From positions 29,167 through 93,166 of the forward strand of contig CANENE010000008.1 of assembly GCA_947428835.1 (NCBI GenBank): a DNA stretch of 64,000 bases, in the 5' to 3' direction. The position numbers and the translations under genes were made by a program. How positions within the stretch are numbered: position 1 is the stretch's first letter; each line of letters opens with the position of its first letter. The notes under the pieces are model-generated. The model made no database searches, had not been told where the DNA came from, and saw nothing but the letters and a program-made list of their open reading frames with translations. This DNA is from an uncultured bacterium. GTDB taxonomy: Bacteria > Cyanobacteriota > Vampirovibrionia > Gastranaerophilales > Gastranaerophilaceae. This document shows, in pieces, positions 9,167 to 19,021 of the stretch.

Positions 9167-10242
9167 TGGATAAAAAATATTTTCAAGATATACACTACAA
9201 AAGAAGAAAACCAAATTATTTTTTAGATTTGGCTTTGTCTACAGCAGAATTTTTCTATAAATCGGCAATTAATTTTAAAAATAAGCTTTATGAAGAATAT
9301 ATTTTAAAAGAGCAAAAAATGCCTTGTGAAGTAATTTGTGTGGGCAATCTCACAACCGGAGGTGTCGGCAAAACTCCTATTGTATCTTATTTTGCAAATG
9401 AATTATCAAAAAATGCCAAAGTTGCAATTGTTTCTCGCGGATATAAATCCAAGCTTGATACTAAAGATCCAATTGTAATAAAAGATAAAATCGGTTTGTG
9501 CTTTTTTGATGGTACCATCTGCGGCGATGAGCCATTTGAACATGCAAAAAACACAAATGATGATGTTATAGTAATTGTCTGCAGCGACAGAAAAAAAGCC
9601 CTTGATTATCTAAATAAAAACTATAGAATTGACATTGCGATTTTAGATGACGGTTTTTCAAATAGAACAATTAAAAAAAACAAATCAATTGTTGTTGTAG
9701 ATTCCAAGATGCGCTTTGGAAACGGTTTTCTTCTTCCAAAAGGGCCATTGAGAGAACCTGTAGCCGAACTTAAAAGAGCAGATGAAATAATTCTTGTTGA
9801 TAAAAACGATGAAAATATAGATGAAGCAATGATTTGGGCAGAAACTTTATGCGATAGGTATAATTTGAAGTTATCGCTTGCAAAAATTGAACCTGATGGA
9901 ATTTATAATATTTCAAATGAACAAATAGTTGATACCGCGCAAAAAACAGATGCTATTGCATTTTGTGCCATTGGTCAGCCTGGTCAATTCTTTGATTTTG
10001 CAAGGAATTATTATAATTTGAAAGATACAATTTCTTTTGAAGACCATTATGACTATAGTGTTTCAGATATCAAAAACATAATTACGAAAGCTGATGAATT
10101 TAAAATTAATACATTTATCACAACCAAAAAAGATGAAACAAAAATCATTCCTTTACTAAAAGAGATTGAAAATATTGAAAATTATTCCTTTAATACTCTT
10201 AAATTAAAAGTGGATATAAAAGATATCGAGCTTCAAAAATAG
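9166..10242 (+). CDS. lpxK: Tetraacyldisaccharide 4'-kinase
   Basis: Phosphorylates the 4' position of the lipid A disaccharide precursor at the inner membrane. 358 residues with an N-terminal amphipathic segment, the VICVGNLTTGGVGKTP P-loop typical of LpxK, a VAIVSRGYKSK motif, the AILDDGFSNR Walker-B-like motif and GNGFLLPKGPLREP. The family is usually 320-350 residues. Its presence implies a lipid A outer membrane. Placement after mlaEFD with overlapping stop/start suggests a shared envelope operon. In the D-D-G-F-Q motif of many homologues the Q is S here (DDGFS). Confidence 0.92.
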   Translation: MDKKYFQDIHYKRRKPNYFLDLALSTAEFFYKSAINFKNKLYEEYILKEQKMPCEVICVGNLTTGGVGKTPIVSYFANELSKNAKVAIVSRGYKSKLDTKDPIVIKDKIGLCFFDGTICGDEPFEHAKNTNDDVIVIVCSDRKKALDYLNKNYRIDIAILDDGFSNRTIKKNKSIVVVDSKMRFGNGFLLPKGPLREPVAELKRADEIILVDKNDENIDEAMIWAETLCDRYNLKLSLAKIEPDGIYNISNEQIVDTAQKTDAIAFCAIGQPGQFFDFARNYYNLKDTISFEDHYDYSVSDIKNIITKADEFKINTFITTKKDETKIIPLLKEIENIENYSFNTLKLKVDIKDIELQK

Positions 10243-10259
10243 TACCTTTGATTTGTATT

Positions 10260-10268
10260 TGTTATAAT
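10260..10268 (+). promoter_or_regulatory. Extended -10 promoter upstream of a lineage protein
   Basis: TGTTATAAT (TG-n-TATAAT) with no matching -35 box, about 70 nt before the ATG at 10337. Confidence 0.4.
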
Positions 10269-10336
10269 AGCAAATTATTTTCTTTTCATGTATTATACAA
10301 GGACCACTACTTAACCACTTTTTAAAGAGGATAATA

Positions 10337-10885
10337 ATGAGAATAACACCAATAAGAGCTTATAGCTCCAATTTAATGACCAGAAATATACAAAAGAATA
10401 TTTCCTTTGGAATATATGATAGTCCAAAAACTGAAAAATTGATGGCAGAAAATGTTTTGGATATGGATGACGAAGATACCGGCGATTTAGATAGGGAAGT
10501 ATTTGAATTTTATAAAACTACCCCGTTTGTTATTGTAAAAAGCACAAAAGACGGTAAAGGCAAAGATATAGTATATGCTGTATTAAATAAAGAAGAAACA
10601 GATAAACATCCAAATAAAGCCAGGTTTGATAAACTGTTTGAAAATACAGAACTAATAAGAGAAGTCCAAAGCGAAAAAATTGAAATCAAAGAAGCAAACG
10701 ATCCAAATTATTTGGTGATGTTTGAAGATTATAGAGATGCATATATGTTGCAAGAAGAAATTTGGGAAGCAGAAGTTGATTATAAATCTGATGATGAACC
10801 TGATAATAAACCAAGCATTCTGGAACCTGAATATGAAGAAGATCCATATTGGAAAGCACGCGATTTATATGGATATTGGTTGTAA
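10337..10885 (+). CDS. Hypothetical acidic protein with N-terminal ISFG motif
   Basis: 182 residues, unrecognised. The first 26 residues read as a basic, polar leader (MRITPIRAYSSNLMTRNIQ) closing in KNISFGIYD. The rest is strongly acidic, especially residues 35-50 and 140-175. There is no hydrophobic signal peptide or membrane segment. AAAGAGGATAATA precedes the ATG. The opening resembles that of the next gene (KISFTGFD), which suggests a lineage-specific N-terminal tag. No function assigned. Confidence 0.6.
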   Translation: MRITPIRAYSSNLMTRNIQKNISFGIYDSPKTEKLMAENVLDMDDEDTGDLDREVFEFYKTTPFVIVKSTKDGKGKDIVYAVLNKEETDKHPNKARFDKLFENTELIREVQSEKIEIKEANDPNYLVMFEDYRDAYMLQEEIWEAEVDYKSDDEPDNKPSILEPEYEEDPYWKARDLYGYWL

Positions 10886-10996
10886 ACTTTTGTTTCAAAT
10901 ATTAATTATTTTTTAAAATTTTAGGCAATTATGGCTATTCATCCGTGTTGATTTTGCTAACAGCAGCAATAATACTTTGAAAGTATAGTCAACGGA

Positions 10997-13051
10997 ATGG
11001 TTAGTAATTTTAAAGGTGCAAGTTTTGCTTTTCCCCATAAAAATAATACCAAAATTAGCTTCACGGGTTTTGATGCAGGAAAAGTAGTCCATCTAAAAAC
11101 AATTCAAAAATTATCAAACTGTCAGCTTGATGACTTGTATAAGAGTCTTCAAAAAAATGTTGCGCCTGATTTTTTCCAAAATATAGGAGATAGTCTTTCT
11201 TATAAAAAAACAAATTTTATTGCTGATGCTATAAAATTTCCTTTTGTTGATATGCCAAAAGAATTTCTCAATTTTATTGCAAAGAAATTCAACATTCAAA
11301 GCCTGCAAAATTCTAAATTGTTGACCGATTTTCAAAACGAGAAAGAGAAAAAAGCCTATGAAAGAGCGATGAGAGGATTACTGCAAAATGGCGATGCCAT
11401 TATCGATAAGGTTGCAAGCGACTTAGGGATTGACCCTAAAAATATAGATGAATTTTTATGCAAAAATAGATGTAACCCTGAATTTAAAAAACTTTGCGAA
11501 AAAATAACAGATGAATTTAATAAGATTTTTGATGAAAATTTATCTAAAACAAAAGCACACTATAATACCACCCATGAAAGAACAATAGTAAGATTTGCAA
11601 CCGGAATAACTGCTGCAATCATTTTAGGAAATGATTTTTATAATAAAGCTATTTTAAATGGAAAAGACGATAAAGAAGCCAAAATTTCACAAAAGAAAAA
11701 AAGAACGCAAGAACTTATTGAAACTGTTCAAGAAGCACTTGCGCAATATTTTATGTTGAGTGCGTTAACGAGCACCGTAAATAATTCTAATATCGCAGCC
11801 CCCATTATTAATACTGCTTTGAGTTTATTATTCAGGATTACTTCAAGACTTTCAACAGGCAGACCTATTATCAGAATAAAAGTTCCAAATAAAATAGATT
11901 ATGCTGCGCCAACTATAGATGAATTTAAAGAATCTCCAATGGAGCAAAGCTTAAAAATAAAACCACAAGCAAAACAAGAGAACAAAAAACATCTATTAAG
12001 TCCTAAAAATATAATTATTGCGTGTTTGGCAAGCATTGGTTTAGGTTTTGCCGGCCGTGGTATTAAATCTACCAAGGGTTTTGAGCAATTAAAAGAAGCT
12101 ATATGTAATACAAGTATCATTAAAAGCCTGAAAGAAAAATATATAAATGCAACTATTGGCGAAGTTTGGGCAAGTAAGGATGAAATTAATACTTTCCTTA
12201 AAACACAACGAAAATGTGATTTTGAGAAAAACTCAATGTATTTTAGAAAAAAATTAATCACCGAAGCCTTTAGCGATAAAAATAAAGTAAAAGATGGAAA
12301 ACTATTAATTGGTGAATATGAAAAAATAACACATATCCCATTTACTAAAATCCAAGTATCTAAAAAAGAACTTTTGCAGCTTCCCCTATCGCCATTTAAA
12401 CTTATATATGAGCTTGCAAGTTATCCATATAGATTAGTAAAGAAAATACTTGAAGCAGGGGGCAAAATTGCAAAAAATCCACCGCAGAAGCTTAAAAATG
12501 AATACAATATAGTTAATACTTATATTGACTACAAAGAAAAATTGCAGGCAAATCGCGGTATTATTGATGATAATTTTATAGAAAAATATTCTAAACATTT
12601 AAAAGACAATAGAATTTCAGCCTTAAACAAAGAAACACAATCATCAATCAATAATTCAGCTATTGGTCAAACTACCCAAACTATGGGAACTTTTGCTTCA
12701 TTATATTTTGCAATGGCAGATGATTATAATGAAACTGCAAAACAAACAGGTGACAAAGAAAAAGCGCAAAAAGATGCAAGATTGAGAGGGGTAAACAAGA
12801 TAATCAGGATGTCAACACAAACAATATGTCTGCAATTGAATAATATATTTAAAGTATCTTATGCAAAGAGTCTTTTAGGAGCAGGAATAATTTCTGTTTT
12901 CTGCACTCTTTTGACTGATAATATTTCAAGGAAATTATCCGGTATGCCAAATAAAAAAATGAACAAAGAACAGCTTGAACAATATAATAACGATAAGAAA
13001 AATGGGGTGCTAAAAGGTTATTATAATGCTTTAGATAAATTAACGGACTAA
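10997..13051 (+). CDS. Large lineage-specific protein with ISFTGF motif, probably membrane-associated
   Basis: 684 residues, unrecognised. It opens with KNNTKISFTGFDAGK about residue 20. Hydrophobic stretches at about 203-212 (FATGITAAIILG), 335-350 (NIIIACLASIGLGFAG) and 640-655 (SLLGAGIISVFCTLL) could be membrane helices. Long lysine-rich helical segments lie between. Only a weak CGGA precedes the ATG. It ends 1 nt from the convergent yifB. No catalytic motif is seen; a structural or envelope role is possible but unsupported. Confidence 0.55.
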   Translation: MVSNFKGASFAFPHKNNTKISFTGFDAGKVVHLKTIQKLSNCQLDDLYKSLQKNVAPDFFQNIGDSLSYKKTNFIADAIKFPFVDMPKEFLNFIAKKFNIQSLQNSKLLTDFQNEKEKKAYERAMRGLLQNGDAIIDKVASDLGIDPKNIDEFLCKNRCNPEFKKLCEKITDEFNKIFDENLSKTKAHYNTTHERTIVRFATGITAAIILGNDFYNKAILNGKDDKEAKISQKKKRTQELIETVQEALAQYFMLSALTSTVNNSNIAAPIINTALSLLFRITSRLSTGRPIIRIKVPNKIDYAAPTIDEFKESPMEQSLKIKPQAKQENKKHLLSPKNIIIACLASIGLGFAGRGIKSTKGFEQLKEAICNTSIIKSLKEKYINATIGEVWASKDEINTFLKTQRKCDFEKNSMYFRKKLITEAFSDKNKVKDGKLLIGEYEKITHIPFTKIQVSKKELLQLPLSPFKLIYELASYPYRLVKKILEAGGKIAKNPPQKLKNEYNIVNTYIDYKEKLQANRGIIDDNFIEKYSKHLKDNRISALNKETQSSINNSAIGQTTQTMGTFASLYFAMADDYNETAKQTGDKEKAQKDARLRGVNKIIRMSTQTICLQLNNIFKVSYAKSLLGAGIISVFCTLLTDNISRKLSGMPNKKMNKEQLEQYNNDKKNGVLKGYYNALDKLTD

Positions 13052-13052
13052 T

Positions 13053-14567
13053 TTAATAGCTTCTCAATTGAATTGCCTGGGCAATATGAGAAATTTCAAT
13101 ATCTTTTTTGTTTTCTAAATCTGCAATTGTTCTTGAGATTTTAAGAAGCCTGTCGTAGGCTCTTGCGGATAAATTAAATTTATTTATTGCATTTTTTAGA
13201 AAGTCTTTTGCTTCTTTGTCGAGCTTGCAGTATTTTTTGATTAATTTTGCATTTAATTCGGAATTCGTTAAAATCCCTTCGTCTTTGTATCTTTCAGCTT
13301 GGATTTTTCTTGCGGCAATGACTCTTTTTCTGATATCGCTTGATTTTTCGCTTGTTGTGTCAGAGGTTAGTTCGTTTTCATCGAGTCTTTCAATCTTTAA
13401 TTGAATATCAATTCTATCCAGCAATGGCCCTGATAACCTTCCTTTGTATCTGTTTATTTGAAATTCGCTACAGGAACACTGCTTTCTTTTATCCCCTAAA
13501 AACCCGCAAGGACATGGGTTCATCGCGCCAATTAAAATAAAATTAGCAGGATATTGTATGCTCATTTGTGCTCTTGAAATAGTAACCACATTATCTTCAA
13601 GAGGCTGCCTTAAGACTTCCAGTGTCTGCCTTGGAAATTCAACCATTTCATCTAAAAATAAGACTCCTCTGTGGGCAAGAGTGATTTCCCCCGGGCGCGG
13701 ATTTGAGCCGCCTCCAATGATGCCGACAGGGCTTGCGCTATGATGAGGCGAGCGAAAAGGTCTTTTTGTAATTAGTGGTTTTTTTCTATCCAAAAGTCCC
13801 GATACTGAATAAATTTTGGTAAGCTCTATTGCTTCTTTTTTGCTCAAAGGAGGTAAAATCGATGTAAATGCTTTAGCAAGCATTGTCTTACCTGAGCCGG
13901 GGCTTCCTGACATCAAAACATTATGTGCGCCGCTTGCCGCAATTTCAAGGGCTCTTTTTGCCATCATCTGCCCTTTTATGAATGAAAAATCCGTTTGGAA
14001 AGTTTCATCTTCATCAAGAAAATCTTCAACATTTTGTTTAAGCCCTTTAAGTTCCATTTCACCATTTAAATATGAAACAACTTCTGTTAGGCTTTTTGCA
14101 CCAAGAGTTTCAATATTATCTATAAAACTTGCTTCTTCAAGATTTTCGTATGGAAGAATAACTTTTTTAAAACCAAGGTCATAGAGTCCAAAAACAATAG
14201 GCAAAATCCCATTTACCGCTCTAAGTGTTCCATCTAAAGAAAGTTCTCCCAAAAAAGCGGTTGATTGATTATCGAAATCTTTAATTATTCCTTCTTTTAA
14301 TAAAATGCCGACTGCCATAGCAAGGTCATAGCTTGAACCTTCCTTTTTGATATCGGCAGGCGCAAGGTTTATAACAACTTTTGTCTGCGGGAAAGAAAAT
14401 CCTGAATTTTTAATTGCAAGGCGGAGCCTTTCTTTGGCTTCTGAAATAGCGGTATCCCCAAGTCCTATTATAGCAACACTTGGAATAGAATTGACGCTAT
14501 CTACTTCTACATTAACTTCATATACATCCAAACCTGTTGTAAGTGCGCTTTTTGTAGTTACTGCCAA
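13053..14567 (-). CDS. yifB: YifB/ComM-type Mg-chelatase-like AAA+ ATPase
   Basis: 504 residues, the usual length. N-terminal ChlI/Lon-like domain (IIGLGDTAISEAKERLRLAIKNSGF, VVINLAPADIKKEGSSYDLAMAVG), then an AAA+ module with Walker A GSPGSGKTML, Walker B GVLFLDEM and the FILIGAMNPCPCG strand with cysteines. A C-terminal Mg-chelatase helical domain (LSARAYDRLLKISRTIADLE) follows. ComM homologues are hexameric helicases that aid branch migration in natural transformation. The gene follows the TPR and HD-GYP genes on the same strand with gaps of 1-2 nt, so it is probably the last gene of that operon. Confidence 0.92.
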   Translation of the reverse strand: MAVTTKSALTTGLDVYEVNVEVDSVNSIPSVAIIGLGDTAISEAKERLRLAIKNSGFSFPQTKVVINLAPADIKKEGSSYDLAMAVGILLKEGIIKDFDNQSTAFLGELSLDGTLRAVNGILPIVFGLYDLGFKKVILPYENLEEASFIDNIETLGAKSLTEVVSYLNGEMELKGLKQNVEDFLDEDETFQTDFSFIKGQMMAKRALEIAASGAHNVLMSGSPGSGKTMLAKAFTSILPPLSKKEAIELTKIYSVSGLLDRKKPLITKRPFRSPHHSASPVGIIGGGSNPRPGEITLAHRGVLFLDEMVEFPRQTLEVLRQPLEDNVVTISRAQMSIQYPANFILIGAMNPCPCGFLGDKRKQCSCSEFQINRYKGRLSGPLLDRIDIQLKIERLDENELTSDTTSEKSSDIRKRVIAARKIQAERYKDEGILTNSELNAKLIKKYCKLDKEAKDFLKNAINKFNLSARAYDRLLKISRTIADLENKKDIEISHIAQAIQLRSY

Positions 14568-14569
14568 AA

Positions 14570-16213
14570 TTATATATCCTCTTTTAATCTATCGGGGATT
14601 AGTTTTAGCATTTTAATGTTTGCTGCTTCAAAAGAAGGATTTAAACTTAGAGATGTTTTATAAAAGCTTATTGCATCGGCTTTTTGGTTTTTGGCTTCAT
14701 TGTATAGAGCACATAGATAATAGTAATAATAATTTTTTTCAAGAGTGAACGCCATTGTATAAATCAAACCTTTAGCCAGATAGAAATTTTTCTTTTTAAG
14801 ATAGAGGTTTGTAAGTTCTCCTATGGCGTTTTCATAGTTTGGATTGATAGTAAGTGCTTGTTTTAGAAAATCTTCTTTTAAAACATCATTATTTTGCGCA
14901 ATTGAAATTGCACTTCTGTAATATCCAAGATAGTTATTTTTAGGCATTTTATCAAGCAGGGCTTCATATTTAGATAGTTCCTTTTGTTTTCTTCCATATT
15001 GTCTTAAAGATGTTGTCAATTTTAGAAGAATTTCAAAGTCGTTTTTGTTTTCATTGTATGCTTTTTTGTATAGTTTTGTCGCGTTTTTAAAATCGCCATG
15101 AAGATATTTTATATCTGCAAGACCAACTATGGTTTCTAAGTTATTTTTTTGCAATTTGTATGAATTTACATAGTAGCTGTTTGCTTTATCTATATTTCCC
15201 GTTGCAAGCTCGTTTTTAGCATATAAAGATAAAATATAGGAATTATCTTTGTCGAAATTTAAGACATTTGCACAGTCTTTTTTGCTTTTTTCAAAGTTGC
15301 CTTCAAGAAAGTTTTTATTTATTATATGGAATTTTTTTTCTTTTTCGCCTTTGGTTGTATTTGCAAGAGCTATTTCTTTTTTGATTTGAATTTTATCTGC
15401 AAAATATATAGTTTTTGTTAATTCAAGTTTTTTGATTAAATTTAGAGCATCTTTGTATTTTTTATTTGCAATAAGAGCATCTATTTTAAAGACCTGATAG
15501 TTGATATTTTCAGGGTTTAGAGAAATTGATTTATTAATATTATTTATTGCGTCATTGTATTTTTTGAGTTCAAAATTAGCAATAGCGATAAGATAGAAGT
15601 AGTAATCATTTTTTTGAAGTTCTCTTGCTTCTATTTTTTCGCCTTTAAGCTGTGCTTTTTTTTGAATTAATTCATCAAGGGCTTCTTTTGCGGAATTATC
15701 AAAATATATTGAGCTATATATTTTTGCATAAAAAATCTCATCTTCTTTTTTAATGTATGCTTTTGGCTCATAGCTTTTTTTGAGGTCTTCTATATTATCT
15801 GCAAATTGATTTACGTTGGTTATTCTTGTCTGTGCTTCTTTTGCAAGCGAAAAGAATCCTGATTCGTATAAAGCCTTAGTTAAAGCAAGCATTGATTGGT
15901 CGTTTTCAATATTATCAATTAATTTTGAATATTCATCTAATGATGCTACGATATTTCCCTGATTAAATTTGGTTGCAGCCTGGATAAAGCTTTTTCTGGC
16001 GTTTGCCCTTGTTGTTTGGATATCTTCTTTTTCCAGTATTGGTTCAATATCATCTTCCTGGGCAATAAAGCTATCTACGAAATTAGTTAAGTTGAAGCGG
16101 TTTTCTTTTTCATTAGATTGAGGAAGATTTTGCACTTCAGCGAAAGAAATCTGATTAAACAGGCTAATCAAGATAAACAAAAATATAGTAGTATTTTTTT
16201 TGTATGTTTTCAT
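14570..16213 (-). CDS. Secreted/periplasmic TPR-repeat protein
   Basis: 547 residues. An N-terminal signal peptide is clear (KKNTTIFLFILISLFNQISFA, cleavage near residue 25). The mature part holds many 34-residue TPR-like helix pairs, e.g. FYLIAIANFELKKYNDAINNINKSI, NLETIVGLADIKYLHGDFKNATKLYKKAY and PSFEAANIKML. It sits between the HD-GYP and yifB genes with almost no spacing. It likely scaffolds an envelope complex; the partner is unknown. Confidence 0.75.
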   Translation of the reverse strand: MKTYKKNTTIFLFILISLFNQISFAEVQNLPQSNEKENRFNLTNFVDSFIAQEDDIEPILEKEDIQTTRANARKSFIQAATKFNQGNIVASLDEYSKLIDNIENDQSMLALTKALYESGFFSLAKEAQTRITNVNQFADNIEDLKKSYEPKAYIKKEDEIFYAKIYSSIYFDNSAKEALDELIQKKAQLKGEKIEARELQKNDYYFYLIAIANFELKKYNDAINNINKSISLNPENINYQVFKIDALIANKKYKDALNLIKKLELTKTIYFADKIQIKKEIALANTTKGEKEKKFHIINKNFLEGNFEKSKKDCANVLNFDKDNSYILSLYAKNELATGNIDKANSYYVNSYKLQKNNLETIVGLADIKYLHGDFKNATKLYKKAYNENKNDFEILLKLTTSLRQYGRKQKELSKYEALLDKMPKNNYLGYYRSAISIAQNNDVLKEDFLKQALTINPNYENAIGELTNLYLKKKNFYLAKGLIYTMAFTLEKNYYYYYLCALYNEAKNQKADAISFYKTSLSLNPSFEAANIKMLKLIPDRLKEDI

Positions 16214-16214
16214 T

Positions 16215-17978
16215 TTATGCTTTCAAACCGTGGTGATAATATTTGTCAAAAACTTTGGATAAATTTAATTTTTCTTCGTCTTTGATTTTGTCTTTATTGA
16301 TTAAAATTTCGTATAAATCTGCTAAACAGTGCTGTTTTAGATAATTTTCATCTTCGCTGAATTGGATTTCAATGTCGCTTGTAAGGACTTTTAAGATATC
16401 ATATAGACTTACCGACATAAAGGCATTTACGATTTTTTCATCAAAATGCTTGTTTTTGCCTTCTATAATTATTTTAAGAGCATCAATGATTTCCATTTTG
16501 TTACGATAGTGTCTTTTAGATGTAATTGCATCAAATACGTCGGATACTGCAAGGATTCTTCCTCCTACAGGAATTTGCTCACCTTTCAGACCTTTGAAGT
16601 AGCCGGTTCCATCGTATTTTTCGTGGTGCGAACTTGCAATTTTGGTTACTTCTTTAAAGTTTTTTGAAATTTTAATTTTACCTAAGATTTTATCTGTCAG
16701 AGCAACGTGTTCTTTGATGTGTTCGTATTCGTCTGAAGTCAGTTTTCCTTCTTTTTGTAAAATGGAATCTTTTATTCCGATTTTACCGATATCATGAAGT
16801 AAGGCTGCATTTCTTATGGTTTCTTGCATTTGCTCGCTTATTTTGCATTTTTGGCAAATTAAAGAAGAATACATCATAACACGCTTTGAATGACCGGATG
16901 TGATTTTGTCTCTGGCATCAATTGAGGCAGCTAATGTATCAATAAAACCTAAAAATAACATTCTTTGCTCTTCAATCATCTTTTTTTGTTTATTGAAAAG
17001 ATTAGCGTTTTCAAGAGCAATGCCTGCGGAAGAACCTATTGCTACAAGCAGATCTTCATCTTTTTGGGTAAAATCGCCATTGTTTTTGTTCAAGACCTGA
17101 AATACACCTACTATCTGATGCGATAGGTTACGAATTGGCATACACAGAATGTTTTTCGTTTTGTAGCCTGTTTCTAAATCGATATCTTTATTAAAATATT
17201 CGCTTTCATAGGCATTTTTTATATTTACAGTCTCGCCTGTAGTTGCAACGTGACCTGCCAGTCCTTTATTTGCTTTAAATCTTATTTCTCTGCTTTCAAG
17301 CCCTAAAGCTACTTTGCTCCAAAGTTCATTTGTTTCATCATCAAGCAAAAATACAGTGCATCTGTCCGCGTCAAGCGCTTGTTGGATTTGTTTTGCAATT
17401 ATTGTTAAAAGATTATCTATATCTGTTTCAACAGCAATTGTTCTTCCGACTTGCAAAAGTGCCAAAAATGCATCATCTTTGATTTCGCTTGGAATAAAAG
17501 AAGGCGGAACGGATGAAATTGATTTACCCTCTTTTTCGTTTTCGATTTTTGAGCGATAGTCGATAATGGCTTCATCGTAGTTTTCTTCTTTAACTTTTAA
17601 ATAAAGACTTGCTTTCATAAGATTAAGCGCAACATCTATATTTTTTTCAAAATATTCAATTAAACTTGAGCAGAAAAGATTTATTTTTTGCGCAAGCAGA
17701 TTATTTGAAGAATTTGCAAGATATTTTGCATCATTTAAAAGATTAAGTGTTTGATAGTATGTAGCGCCTTGCTTGTAGTTATTTATAGCAAGATAAGACA
17801 TAGATAATGAAACCAAATCAAAACTTTTTGATGCGACAGACATTTTATAAATGTCATCAATATTTTTGTTTTTAATCGGTTTGTTTTCTATGATATTTTT
17901 AAAGAAGAAACCTTCAAGCTCCTGCTTCATTTTATCATAATCTATATTTTTTTTATTTTTGACTAAAAGCATTGACAT
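16215..17978 (-). CDS. GAF plus HD-GYP phosphodiesterase-type signalling protein
   Basis: 587 residues: a helical N-terminal region (about 1-165), a GAF domain (about 175-325: DADRCTVFLLDDETNELWSKVA ... GIALENANLF), then an HD-GYP domain (about 345-530). Visible HD-GYP residues are the SGHSKRVMMYS helix, HDIGKIGIKD, HVALTDKIL and SSHHEKYDGTGY. The signature GYP reads GYF here (TGYFKGLKGEQIPVGGRILAVSDVFDAIT). HD-GYP enzymes hydrolyse cyclic di-GMP; whether the P-to-F change alters activity is open. Start is the ATG at 17978, though one at 17972 is possible; neither has a strong ribosome site. Confidence 0.88.
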   Translation of the reverse strand: MSMLLVKNKKNIDYDKMKQELEGFFFKNIIENKPIKNKNIDDIYKMSVASKSFDLVSLSMSYLAINNYKQGATYYQTLNLLNDAKYLANSSNNLLAQKINLFCSSLIEYFEKNIDVALNLMKASLYLKVKEENYDEAIIDYRSKIENEKEGKSISSVPPSFIPSEIKDDAFLALLQVGRTIAVETDIDNLLTIIAKQIQQALDADRCTVFLLDDETNELWSKVALGLESREIRFKANKGLAGHVATTGETVNIKNAYESEYFNKDIDLETGYKTKNILCMPIRNLSHQIVGVFQVLNKNNGDFTQKDEDLLVAIGSSAGIALENANLFNKQKKMIEEQRMLFLGFIDTLAASIDARDKITSGHSKRVMMYSSLICQKCKISEQMQETIRNAALLHDIGKIGIKDSILQKEGKLTSDEYEHIKEHVALTDKILGKIKISKNFKEVTKIASSHHEKYDGTGYFKGLKGEQIPVGGRILAVSDVFDAITSKRHYRNKMEIIDALKIIIEGKNKHFDEKIVNAFMSVSLYDILKVLTSDIEIQFSEDENYLKQHCLADLYEILINKDKIKDEEKLNLSKVFDKYYHHGLKA

Positions 17979-18046
17979 AATTCTATCTTAACTATTATTT
18001 TAGGGCTTTTATCGCGCATTGTCAAATCGTTTAAGTGTCTGATTAT

Positions 18047-19021
18047 TTAAAATTTGACAAGGATTTTTAGAGAATCTTTCTTTTTATTTTCTTCAAAAGC
18101 TTCAATAAAATCTTCACTATTGAAAACTTTAGAAATCAGAGGTTTCGGGTTGATTTTATTTTTTTCAAAAAGTCTTAAAATCGGCTTGAATTGTCCGCAT
18201 CTTGACCCTATAATTGTAATTTCATTTATTACAACTCCTGCAAGATTTAGCCCTTCTTTTGCTGCTATTGTGCTTTTTAAAACCAATACTCCTCTTGGTT
18301 TAACAAGGCTTAAGCTTGTTTCAAAGCCGCCAAGGGACCCTGTTGCTTCAATTACAATATCAAAAGACATTGTATCTTTTTCTCTTAATTCATCCAATAG
18401 CATAGTTTTAGAGCCAAAACCTTTTGATATTTCAAGTTTTTGGCTGTGTTTTCCAATATGAACCAAATCGACATTATAAGCGTTTAAAATCAAAGAAATA
18501 CAAAGACCAAGCTTGCCATCTCCAACAAGGGCGACTTTTTGATTGGGTTCAATTTTAACCTGTTCAAGAATTTCAGCTGCAGCGGCCAACGGTTCAACAA
18601 AAACAGCTGTTTCATCACTGACATTATCAGGTATTTCAAGAATGTTTTCTTTTGGCAAAGTAAAATATTCACTAAAACACCCGTCTTTTTTAAATATTCC
18701 CAAAGTGCTTCTGTTGGGGCAATGTCTTTGAAGACCTCTTGCGCAGTATGAACAATTGTTGCAGGCAAGATTAATTTCGCCCGTTACTCTTTTTCCGATT
18801 AGTTCTTTAGAAACATTATTTCCAACTTCTACAACCGTTCCTATAAATTCGTGTCCAAGGACACCATTATAGTCCATATAGCCTTTTGTGATTTCATAAT
18901 CAGTGTTGCATATTCCGACTATAGAAGTTTTAATTAAGACTTCGTTATCTTTTGGAATTGGTTTTTTATAATCTTCAACTAATTTTAATCCTTTTTCATC
19001 GCTATATACTAACGCTTTCAT
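18047..19021 (-). CDS. Zinc-dependent medium-chain dehydrogenase
   Basis: 324 residues from the ATG at 19021. The frame extends to 19042, but GGAGG lies inside that extension 11 nt before 19021, so the inner ATG is taken. It has catalytic-zinc residues (GICNTDYE, GHEFIG), a structural zinc set (CNNCSYCARGLQRHC) and a Rossmann region (VALVGDGKLGLCISLI). It most resembles the sorbitol/threonine-dehydrogenase-like group. The alcohol substrate is unknown. It overlaps the end of trxB by 20 nt, implying translational coupling in a redox operon. Confidence 0.85.
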   Translation of the reverse strand: MKALVYSDEKGLKLVEDYKKPIPKDNEVLIKTSIVGICNTDYEITKGYMDYNGVLGHEFIGTVVEVGNNVSKELIGKRVTGEINLACNNCSYCARGLQRHCPNRSTLGIFKKDGCFSEYFTLPKENILEIPDNVSDETAVFVEPLAAAAEILEQVKIEPNQKVALVGDGKLGLCISLILNAYNVDLVHIGKHSQKLEISKGFGSKTMLLDELREKDTMSFDIVIEATGSLGGFETSLSLVKPRGVLVLKSTIAAKEGLNLAGVVINEITIIGSRCGQFKPILRLFEKNKINPKPLISKVFNSEDFIEAFEENKKKDSLKILVKF

